Source of the DNA: Microglena sp. YARC
Lineage: Eukaryota > Chlorophyta > Chlorophyceae > Chlamydomonadales > Chlamydomonadaceae
Reading direction: 5' to 3'
Assembly (NCBI GenBank): GCA_022414725.1
Contig: CM039463.1
Location: 24,613,707 to 24,677,706, forward strand
DNA: 64,000 nt
This document shows positions 42,614 through 52,300 of this stretch, one piece after another. The first letter of the stretch is position 1. The number at the start of each line of letters is the position of its first letter. A program made the position numbers and the translations under genes. The notes under the pieces were generated by a model. That model was given only the letters and a program-made list of their open reading frames with translations. It was not told where the DNA came from and did not search any database.

Positions 42614-43023
42614 TTAGAGGCTGCATAGTGCAACCTCCACGCTTGCAGTCGACCATGATCCATGGCTGACAGAGCAGCAAGGCAGACAACACCCACACCT
42701 CCAGATTAATAGTCGAAGAAGGGCGGGGGTAAGCACAACCAGAGGCTGGCCCGTTGGAGGGGGACAGTGGTAGAGGCAAGCAGGGTGGTCTGAATAGCAT
42801 CTCGAACCGCCACAGCCACGGGACAAGTCCAAAAACTGTGCATACGAGCATCTGAGTCTGGAGGCGCATCAGGGCAACATGGGCAACGAAACTGTACCCT
42901 GGATGATGCTCCACGGACCCCATCAGCTGCAAGACGCCACATGATTTCCTTCTGTTGGTTTTCCCAAGGAAAGGACCAGAGAGCAGACAAACGCCGAGCA
43001 AACATCCGGGTACATCCTGTCAC
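42614..43023 (-). pseudogene. LINE C-terminal zinc-binding (zf-RVT-like) segment
   Basis: FRCPCCPDAPPDSDARMHSF then WTCPVAVAVRDAIQ (about 42,895-42,800) has the CxxC...H...C arrangement typical of the domain after RT in plant and algal L1-like elements. The frame is continuous for ~100 codons, but the context upstream is broken. Confidence 0.75.
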
Positions 43024-44199
43024 AATACCGGGGATTGTGGGGTGGGCCCATTGCTAGACCCACATACACAGCCCTTGCCTCTGCTTGAAGCCGTTCTGTG
43101 GCGCTATTCAGTAAAGAAGTCCCAAGTTTGACCTTGAACTTACCCAGCGTAGCTGGGGACCAAGTTGAAGAGGAGGGGAAAAGGGGGAACAGGGAAGGAT
43201 CCATCCCAGCCGGGAGACGAGGAGGCGCATGAGGGAAACAGGTGGGGGGGCTGGCGGAGTTTCCAGGAGCCCGGGGGCAGACAGGAGTGAAAGAGAAGGA
43301 GAGGGAGGGGGCAAGAAGGACCAGGGGGGGAGAAAGCGGAGGGGCAAGGGAGGACAGCCACCCTTGAGGAATAGAAGAAAGCAGGGAGGTCAGCAAAAGT
43401 GACACATTGTGGGGATCGCCGACAACATTGAGCATGCCAAAGGGCATGGTGGACAGCCCAACACGGCCCAGTTCAGGGTGCCACACAGAAGTGGAGCAGT
43501 ATTGACGACGCTGGTCACCCGTCCAGTGTTGACGAGTGCACTCTGCTAAGGCGTCGAAAGGGAGGAGGAGATACGTACCGCATCTGCGACACAGACCAAT
43601 GAGGGGATCTGCATGGGGCCGATAAAACACATCATCCAAGAAAGTGCCATAGGAGACACAAGGAGGGGCGTTTGAGTACAGCACCTGGGGTAGATGGTAA
43701 CGGGGCGGTCAGAAAAGGGTTTTCTCCAAAGCGGTGCTTGGTGACACCATGGACCCAGCTCCAACGGCCTGTAAGTGACATCCCGTAGAGGACCAGCGGT
43801 GGCGGAGATGGCAGCAAATCCCATGGCCATACGGCGCAGCGGGCCATGAGGTAACCCTTGGGCACCCGCTGATGTCTTGAAGTGGGTAGTGTCCCTAGAA
43901 GCATGTAGGAACGCTAGCGCCGGAGACTGGGAGGCCATGGACTGAGGCATGAGATGAAGGAGAAGCTCTTGGGCTACAAGAAGCCACAAAGGCGACCATG
44001 GCTGGAGCCCTCTCGCAAGACTCGGAAAAGGCGAACTCCCCAACATTAGCATGTCGGCTGGTAATATGGTGCTGCCAGGGCATGACACCAAGACCCTCCT
44101 TGGCATGGGGAGCCTGTGAGAAGGGCAGAGGGAACTCCTGGAAGAACCCCGAGCCTTATCAGCAGGTCCCAAACCTCTATCCACCAGCTTGGTGGTAAG

Positions 44200-45391
44200 T
44201 CATTGTAGGTCATTGACCACCTCTTGAGGAATGCCACCAAACTCAGCATGGTAAAGTACGGTGCTAAGGCCATACGAAGACGAAGAGAAGCCCCCGCCGA
44301 AAGATGAGAGGGGCAGCTTGGCTAAGCGCGAGAAGCAGCGTTCGACGTGGGCAAGCCGTTCTGACCATTGAGGGGTCATCGGGGGCAAGTGGGAGATCCA
44401 TTTGTGAACGAGACCCCCAAAGTGGTGGCTTCTGCAACCAACTGGGAAGCCCAGAATCTGGACTGGGAGAGGGAGGGGATGAGGAACGCCAATAGGAAGC
44501 AACTTGCTCTTGAGATGATTGAGGTACCAGCCCTGATGCCTGACCAAAGAAGGTAAGGCAGGTTAGGAAAGCCTGCAACTGTGCTGGGGTCCAGGGAAAC
44601 GCAGCAGGACAATAGTATCATCCGCATATTTGCAGCCCGTACAAGGAGATCCAGGTTTAATATCCATTCCGATATTCTTGTGGAGCAACCAGTGTTGGAG
44701 TGCTTGCATGGCAAAGAGAAAGAGGAGAGGTGACAGTGGATCCCCTTGTCGGACACCGGCCAAGAACTCAAAAAGCTCGCCGACCGGAAACCCATTAACC
44801 ATAGCTCGGGTGGCTGTAGAGGACAGGAGAAGGCGAACCCACGTAAGGAAACCACCGCCAAGGCCAGCAACCTCTAGGCATTGGAAAAGGAAGGCACGGT
44901 CCAGGGTGTTATATGCCTTCCGGAAGTCCAGAAAGGCCAAACACCAGATTTATTCTGCGCTTTGAGCAACTCAGAGAGAAGTTGAAGAAATAAGATAGCA
45001 TCCCCAATCTGCCGGCACGCAGAAAGGCGGATTGCCTCTGGGGAAATGATCCGATTCATGACCGGGCCCAGCCTGTTGGCTAGAAACCTTTGCCAAAATA
45101 CGGTTGTCTGTATTCACAAGGGTAATAGGTCGGTAATTACCAGCATCCAGTTTACCACCCCCTTTCCCGAGGATGATGAGCGAGCCCTCCAGAAAACTCA
45201 GGAGGAAGGAGTCCTTTTGTACCCATGGCAGAGTACAGCCGACAGAGCAGAGGGGTGAAGGAATCCGCAAAGGTACGAATAGAGCTCGATCGGGATGCCA
45301 TCAGGTCAGGCGACTTGCCTGGGGGAGACCGACGAATGGCTATGCGACATTCACCTGGTCGAACCGTCAAAGAGCCAACCTCATCTGCCAC
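44200..45391 (-). pseudogene. LINE reverse transcriptase, frameshifted
   Basis: The core frame 44,940-44,563 reads AFLDFRKAYNTLDRAFLFQC, GVRQGDPLSPLLFLFAMQAL and GCKYADDTIVLL, i.e. the non-LTR RT blocks including the catalytic YADD. Upstream pieces in other frames give KSPDLMASRSS (degraded) and DAGNYRPITLVNTDNRILAK. Downstream, YLNHLKSKLLPIGV and ILGFPVG mark the block after the palm. Frame changes between blocks make it non-functional. Confidence 0.92.
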
Positions 45392-45849
45392 AGATGGAGG
45401 AAACTAGAGGAATGCCTGGCGATGAGCTGCCATGACGTTTCCTCCTGGGCAGCAGGATAGGCATAGGGGGGTACAGAGGGAGACAGAAGCCCAGTAAGCG
45501 CCCACCACATTTGGGATGGATGGTCCAGTCACAAGCCCCCCACTGGGGGCCCTGAGGGAGGGCACCAACCCGCGACGCAGGAGGTGGCCGCTCAAGTTTT
45601 TGTTAGCAGAGGGCAAGGTCGCTCTTGTGCATGAAGCCAATCCCGCCGTGCTGTTTCAGCTGAGGACACAGCTGCTCCATGCCGTGCCAGAAAAAGGGTC
45701 TGTCTATGAGTTATCACTTGTGGCAAGGCAGACGCGTTGCCATCCTCAACCAAAGAAATGGAGGTGGCCAAGTTTATTTTTGCTAATGAGACCTCCGCTG
45801 AAGAGGATTGGTAGCGGGCTGCAGCCAGCCGATTCAAGAACTTGCTTTA

Positions 45850-46886
45850 CATGCCACTTGGGTTTTGAAACCGCGGCCACCACTGGAGAAATGCCTCCTC
45901 AGCCTCAGGTGGAGGAGCAAGAAGACTGGCTTGCTCGAGCCAATCGGAGAAATTGTCCCGCAGGTCTTCAATCTTAGCAAAATGCATACGGGTGCGGCGA
46001 GAACCTGGGCCGACTGTGTCCGGGGTGGCAGGGAGAGATGGAGGGAGGAGGGGCCTATGATCAGAGATCAGGCAATTGACAGGCTGACATTGCAAAACAT
46101 ACGGGAGCATAGGGGACGAGACATGGGCGCGATCAAGCCGAGACGCCCCCGTACCCCAAAAATGCGTGTAAGACCGTTTGGTGGGGTGGAGGTGCCGAAA
46201 GGCACAAGGAAGGTCTGGACAGAGGGAGGTAAACACCGAGGACGTAGCAACATCACGATGAGGAGAGGGGGAGGGAGAGAGGGGATCAGTGGTGCGAAAC
46301 TGTCCACATTAGCATCAAGGTGAAATTGAAAATCCCCCATAAGAGCCAGACGAGACCGATTAGCTTGATAGAATGGGCCTAACACAGAAGTAAGAAACAA
46401 ACGCTGCCTCATAGGGTCCCCTGACGGGAAGTAGACTGAGGCCAAACAAAACTTATGCCCCCCCAAGATATGGAGAGGGAGAGAAGCCGTCCATCATGAT
46501 GGTGTGTTGTAGAGGGGGCTTGGTCCCGGGCGGTGAATGACCCAAGGCGCCCAGAGTGCACCAAATCAGACCGCACAAGGATGCCAACGCCAGCATGATT
46601 ACCTCCGTCCTCTCGACAATCCCAAAAACACAGATAAGGGGGAATCCCTAGTTGTTTGGGTGGCTTGTAGGAGATGAAGTTCAGCATGAGTAATCGCCTT
46701 TTGGCAACCAAGGAGGGTTTCTTGAACAAGAATAACATGGGCATTGAGTTTGGCCCAAAAGCCAACTAATTGATGAACACGGGTGGGGGCGTTTAAGACC
46801 ACACACATTTTGAGAGAGAGACAGCGCAACCCCGGGGCACACCGACCCGGGGCATTAGAAGAAGGGGGTGGAAGATGGGCTGGCAT
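45850..46886 (-). pseudogene. LINE apurinic-type endonuclease, frameshifted
   Basis: Pieces in different frames follow the AP-endonuclease order of L1-like elements: VILVQETLL (catalytic Glu; about 46,740), NHAGVGILVRSDLV (about 46,580), ASVYFPSGDP then LMGDFQFHLD (the GDFN-like motif; about 46,430-46,320), and SRLDRAHVS then LISDHRPLL (the SDH motif; about 46,130-46,050). At least three frame changes occur. The domain would nick the target DNA to prime reverse transcription. Confidence 0.85.
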
Positions 46887-46983
46887 GGTGAATTAAGAGA
46901 GAGGGGGAGGTTGAGCCGCCAAGCCCACGGACTGGTCAAGGAGGAACGTCAAGGACGAAGACGTGGCGAAAGCCTTCATATTC

Positions 46984-47680
46984 TCAACAGCCTGTAGAAG
47001 GAAGGAAAGAGGCAACATCCTGGTTTGGAAGCTCGCTGTCCAAGAAACTACGCTGCATAACAAGCAACCAGTCGTTGTACCGCACCCCATCGGAAAGGGA
47101 GATAGAAGCTGTCAGGAAGGCGAGGCGCACTAAGCGACGAGCATCTTGACCTGAGGAATCAACCTCTAAAGTAGCATACGCCGCTTGAACCTCCCCTGAG
47201 TCATCCACCAGCTTATCAATGGTCATGAGAACAGAGGTCAAGCAAACCCTGGCAAGGATCACTTGGTCGGCAAGTGTCTTGGAAGTCGCATCCACCAGCA
47301 TGCGAAGGGCTTCCCGCACCTGTGCCAACGATTGGGAGGAGGGCTGGGCATGAAGAATGGGTTGAGGCCTGGTGATGAGGCCTAGAAGCCCCGGAGGTGA
47401 AGTTGGTGCCGGCAGGTATACCGAAGCAGAAGGAGGCTCAGGGGGACCATGAGTGGCTGAGACCATGGCAGGAACCACACCACCAGGAGCGACTGATGTA
47501 GTAGCGGAAACCACACCTCCAGGGGCGACTGATGTAGTAGCGGAAACCCCACCTCCGAGAGCAGCTGATGCCGTAACGAGAACCACACCTTCAGAAGCGT
47601 CTAATGCTATGGCGGGAACCACACCTCCTGGAGCGGCTAATGCAGCTGTTGCAGCGGTGGGGGGGACCGTGTTCAAATCT
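46984..47680 (-). CDS. LINE ORF1-like protein, function unknown
   Basis: An open frame of about 230 codons at the 5' end of the LINE, beginning MLDLNTVPP. The N-terminal part is Ala/Val/Pro-rich with about four 12-residue repeats (VVSATTSVAPGG type). A more ordinary second half contains SLAQVREALRMLVDATSKTL and RRLVRLAFLTASISL. No zinc knuckle or RRM is visible. By position it should be the nucleic-acid-binding ORF1 product, but this is inference. It is the only long intact frame in the element; a frame continuing upstream to 47,733 starts in flanking DNA and is not meaningful. Confidence 0.6.
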
Positions 47681-48311
47681 AACATGAATTCATCGATGGG
47701 GCAGACACAAACAGCTATAATGTTGTTAGCCAAAAGTAATTACAAAGCAAAATAGCAATAAGTCACCTGGAAGACATCCATTGGTCGCAGGCTTGAGACC
47801 GCCTACGGGAACAATTGTCTTTTACAAATTATTCTAGTAATGCCAGCTCAGCATTAATGTACGACTCATGGAGTACACAGTACACTAAGTCTTCAAGTGT
47901 GCAAGTGGTCACTTGTTTTTCAATCTCGATATATAGGCATGCATGAGTGACATAGCTGGTGGCATAAACATCTGTACTGCCGATCGCTTCAGTGCGGCTT
48001 GCTCTTCAATGGGCGCAGGAGACCCTCCTGTCAAGTTAAAAATCTATGAGCAGAAATCTATGAGAAGGGGTTTACAGCCTGTGCACAAGGAATGACAGGT
48101 CACTGGCCAGCATCGCTGACAGGTCACTCGTTCCGATTCGAGATTCGAACAGGGCATAAATCTATCTTCGGAATCACATCGGAGTATTTATTCTTTCTGA
48201 TCATAGTGGCTTTTCGACATATCGATTTCAACAGCCAGAAAAGTCAGCTTGCGATTGTTTCCTCAGAATGTCTAAACAAACACTACAATACTGTGTCCTG
48301 GTTCCCTTGCT

Positions 48312-48700
48312 ACAGCTTGCCACGGGGCGTGAGGTTGCAGGAACCTTGACGTTATCACGTACGCTTGCACTAGGGAAAGTTAAACTGACTTCTGCTTTCG
48401 CTGACCGCTACTGCGCTAAGCTCGGAGGAAAATGCTCGGCCTTTTTTAAGGCGAACAAACTGAAATGTGCTTAATCCAATCTCTTCATGAAGTCATGTTC
48501 TCATGGATAAAAAAGGCAACTTCTCAGTTCTCACGACCTTTCAACTCTGTACTGCATTTGTTGATGACTGCTATCAAGCTATGTAACCAAGTTCAAGTTC
48601 AAGTTGATTACTGCACAAGCCAAGCTGAAGCCAAGATACATTTTTTTCATTCTCGCCCTAACCCTACTGACATAGTTTACATTTTTCCTGGCAATTAATT
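48312..48700. other. Unassigned unique stretch
   Basis: Follows the right end of the 724-bp unit. It includes a short AAGTTCAAGTTCAAG motif near 48,590. No exon recognised. Confidence 0.35.
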
Positions 48701-48703
48701 TAA

Positions 48704-48925
48704 CTGCCGAAGACGGCGAGCAACCCAAATTGCTGCCTGGAGCCATGCAACCAAGTTGAAGTTTAAGTTAACCCGGCGCAGTAGTTAGCACTCCGCACTG
48801 GAGGGGCTAAAACGAAATGACACTGATGAACTGAACCCCAAACAATCGTTTAACCGACGGGGGGCCCGAGTTCATGCTACAGTGATTATTTTCTACAATT
48901 ATAATGTAATCGTCATCCCAAGTGG
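48704..48925 (-). repeat. Interspersed repeat family, copy 5 (inverted), with neighbouring CGAAGACGGCGAG repeat
   Basis: 48,704-48,760 repeats the segment seen at about 607. 48,775-48,925 is the reverse complement of the main dispersed family (GAACTGAACCCCAAACAATC, GGGGGGCCCGAGTTCATGC, GTCATCCCAAGTGGG). Confidence 0.68.
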
Positions 48926-48983
48926 GCTGAAGGCCGAATGACCGAACATAGAGAAGACACCAGATTTGAACTGTGGTAAAGGC

Positions 48984-49083
48984 AAGCATGAGGCGTTGTA
49001 CAGAGTGGCACGATGCTAGTTGCACTGCTGCTGCACCCGGCGATGACTTGGACTTCCGCCAACATGCCTTTGGCCACCCGCAC
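48984..49083 (-). pseudogene. Partial diverged copy of the GPKOW-like terminal exon
   Basis: Reads KSKSSPGAAAVQLASCHSVQ, matching KSKSSSGAAAVQLAACYSVH of the genuine exon, then diverges. It lies directly downstream of the gene's stop codon on the same strand, i.e. the 3' exon edge has also been duplicated outward. Confidence 0.85.
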
Positions 49084-49099
49084 CAATCAAATCCCCTCT

Positions 49100-49315
49100 C
49101 TAGTCGTCCTCGTCCATGTTGCCGCAATATTCACACACCTCCTCCAGCATGAGGCGGTGTACTGAGTAGCACGCTGCTAGCTGCACTGCTGCCGCACCCG
49201 ACGATGACTTGGACTTGAGCAGGCGAGCCTTTTGCCCCTTTAACTTCCCAAGTACCACTAGAACCGCTGCGCCATCAGCCTTGGGAATGACTGTCTCTAG
49301 CCCAGATTGCTTCAC
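49100..49315 (-). CDS. GPKOW-like terminal exon, KOW 2
   Basis: 216 bp, 71 codons plus stop, with acceptor ATACCCAG. It encodes VKQSGLETVIPKADGAAVLV, VLGKLKGQKARLLKSKSSSG, then AAAVQLAACYSVHRLMLEEV and CEYCGNMDEDD. The end matches the family C-terminus. A start copy is at about 49,575-49,650. Confidence 0.93.
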   Translation of the reverse strand: MKQSGLETVIPKADGAAVLVVLGKLKGQKARLLKSKSSSGAAAVQLAACYSVHRLMLEEVCEYCGNMDEDD

Positions 49316-52300
49316 CTGGGTATTGGAAACAATGACTTGTCATGAATTATAATGAACAGAAATGAGCCGTCATGAATTATAACGAACTACAATGAATTGT
49401 CATGAATTAGAATGAACTGAAATGAGCCGTTATGAATTTATATGAACTGTAATGAATTGCAATGAATTGGACGGTATTGCACCATTTATTGTATGTTGTA
49501 TGCTAGGAAATTGCGATAATGATAGCTCTGCAAGTAGTTTGTTCCGTTGTTTTTATACATGGTCTATCAGCCTCCAAGGCGCTGTCAACCTTGGGAGTGA
49601 CTGTCTCCAGTGAAGATTGCTTCACCTGGGTATTGCAAACAATGAATTGTAATGAATTATAATGGGCTATAATGAATGGTCATGGATTATAATGAATTGT
49701 AATGAACTGCAATGAATTGTTATGAATTGCAATGAATTACAATGGGCTGTAATATATTGTAATGAGCTGTATTGAATTGCAATGAATTATAATGAACTAC
49801 AATGAACTGCAATGTATTGCAAGTTGACTGCTAGACTAGAGGGTTCAGACAATTACAGCTCAGCAAGTAGTTGTTATATTTATTATTGATATTTTTTCAT
49901 AACATGTTTTCATCACATTCGTTCTCTCACCTGAATCACGTCTTGCGTGTCGTCCAAAGACATACCTTTTTGTCACATTGTTCATCACATTATCCCACCT
50001 GAATTAAGTCTCGTGTGTCGTCCATAGATATACTTTTTTATTTTTCATCACAATATTTGTTCATCACATTTGTCATCACAAAATTCTCCATCACATTTGC
50101 TCTCTCACCTGAATCACGTCTCGTGTGTCGTCCGTAGAGATCTCTGCAATGGGACCTGGTTAATCATCGATCACAGTTCCCCTTTTCAGGTAAAGAGATA
50201 TGAAGAGAAAAAGGGAAATAAGTGCCTCTCACCTGCACCACGTCTCGTGTGTCGTCCATAGACATATGTTTTCATCACGTTTGTTCTGTCACCTGAATCA
50301 CATTTCGTGTGTCATTCATCCGTATGTATTTTTTCATCAAAAATTTCATCAGAACATGTTGTCATCACATTTTCCATCACATTCGCTCTCTCACCTGAAT
50401 CACGTCTCGTGAGTCGTCCATAGAGATATGTTTTCATCACATTTGTTCTCTCACCTGAATCATGTCTAGTGTGTCATCCAGATAGATATTTTGTCATCAC
50501 ATTTCATCACAATATTTGTTCATCACATTTTCATCACATTTGTTCTGTCACCTGAATCACGTCTCGTGTGTCACCCATCCATATGTATTTTTATAACACA
50601 ATTTTCATCACAATGTTTGTCATCACATTTGTTCTCTCACCTGAATCACGTCTCGTGAGTCGTCCATAGATATATCTGCAAAGTGACCTGGATGAACAAT
50701 GATCACAGTTCCCCTTTTCAGGTACAGAGATATGAAGAGAAAAAGGGAAATAAGTGCCTCTCACCTGCACCACGTCTCGTGTGTCGTCCATAGACATATG
50801 TTTTCATCACGTTTGTTCTGTCACCTGAATCACATTTCGTGTGTCATTCATCCGTATGTATTTTTTCATCAAAAATTTCATCAGAACATGTTGTCATCAC
50901 ATTTTCCATCACATTCGCTCTCTCACCTGAATCACGTCTCGTGAGTCGTCCATAGAGATATGTTTTCATCACATTTGTTCTCTCACCTGAATCATGTCTA
51001 GTGTGTCATCCAGATAGATATTTTGTCATCACATTTCATCACAATATTTGTTCATCACATTTTCATCACATTTGTTCTGTCACCTGAATCACGTCTCGTG
51101 TGTCACCCATCCATATGTATTTTTATAACACAATTTTCATCACAATGTTTGTCATCACATTTGTTCTCTCACCTGAATCACGTCTCGTGAGTCGTCCATA
51201 GATATATCTGCAAAGTGACCTGGATGAACAATGATCACAGTTCCCTTCTTCAGGTACAGAGATATGAAGAGAAAAAGGGAAATAAGTGCCTCTCACCTGC
51301 ACCACGTCTCGTGTGTCGTCCATTGATATACCTTTTCATCACATTTATTCTCCTACCTGAATGACCTCTCATGCGTCGTTCATAGAGATATCTGCAATGG
51401 GACCTGGATGAGCATCGATTACAGTTCCCTTCTTCAGGTATACAGATATGAAGAGAAAAATAAAAATAACTGCCTCTCATCTGTATCACGTCTTGTGAGT
51501 CGTCCATAGAGATACCTGCAATGGGACCTGGATGAACATCGATCTCAGTCCCCTTCTTTGGGTATACAGATATGAAGAGAAACAGAAAAATAACTGCCTC
51601 TCACCTGCACCACGTCTCGTGTGTCATCCATAGACAGATGTTTTCATCACATTTGTTCTCTCACCTGAATCACGTCTCGTGAGTCGTCCATAGAGACATC
51701 TGCAATGGGACCTGGATGAACATCGATCACAGTTCCCTTCTTCAGGTACGCCTTCCCCCGCAACACGTTCTTGTCCACGACACGCACACGGAGGTATGGG
51801 TGCAGCCAAGGAGGAGTGTGGGTGGATGCAGATGGTGCATCGTCGTCATCATCATCATCATCATCGTTGCTGTCCTCGTCCTTCCCCCGCTCCTGTTGTT
51901 TTTTCTTTGACTTTCGCTCATCGTCCTGAAATGATAGAAAGACCAGGACCTCAGGGGAGCACGTCATGTGTGTGTGTGAGCCTTGTTCGAGCGTGTGTGT
52001 TGTCTGTAGCCCCACGCCACATTTTCTTTGACTTGCGCTCGTCATCCTGTAATGATAGAAAGACCAGGGCCTCAGGGGTGCACGTCATGTGTGTGTGAGC
52101 CTTGATCGAGCGTGTGTGTTGTATGTAGCCCCACGCCACATTTTCTTTGACTTGCGCTTGTCATCCTGTAATGATAGAAAGACCAGGGCCTCAGGGGTGC
52201 ACGTCATGTGTGTGTGTGAGCCTTGTTCGAGAGTGTGTGTGTGTTGTATGTAGCCCCACGCAGCCTCACGCCACATCTTATTTGACTTGTGTTCAGTGTC

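Larger units (their letters stand above)
41315..47700 (-). mobile_element. L1-type non-LTR retrotransposon (LINE), decayed
   Basis: 6,386 bp, minus strand, flanked by the 7-bp target duplication GCAGACA (41,308-41,314 and 47,701-47,707). An uninterrupted target is preserved at 40,584-40,590. Order from its 5' end: a low-complexity ORF1-like frame (47,680-46,984), an AP-type endonuclease (about 46,886-46,000), a reverse transcriptase (about 45,390-44,200) and a zinc-binding RT-associated motif (about 42,930-42,840). Many frameshifts separate these parts, so it is not competent. The 3' end is CTCTCTCTC rather than poly-A. The element starts only ~16 bp before the ORF1 Met, so it may be slightly 5'-truncated. 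Confidence 0.93.
40475..48311. repeat. 724-bp tandem duplication, second copy split by the LINE
   Basis: Unit 1 is 40,475-41,198. Unit 2 starts at 41,199 (CAGTTCGTACGGTTTGTACT), is identical for 116 bp to 41,314, is interrupted by the LINE, and resumes at 47,701-48,311. The resumed part matches unit 1 with a few substitutions and two 2-bp deletions. Each unit contains the same ~84-codon plus-strand frame (MTGHWPASLTGHSF start, at 40,978 and 48,092), whose coding status is unknown. Confidence 0.93.

Noticed and set aside
40475..48311. DIRS/Ngaro element with split direct repeats or an LTR retrotransposon
   Set aside because: The repeat order (R-U-R-internal-U) imitates split direct repeats. 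However, the inside is an L1-type LINE with AP endonuclease and no tyrosine recombinase, protease or integrase. A LINE inserted into one unit of a tandem duplication explains every border, including the 7-bp target duplication.
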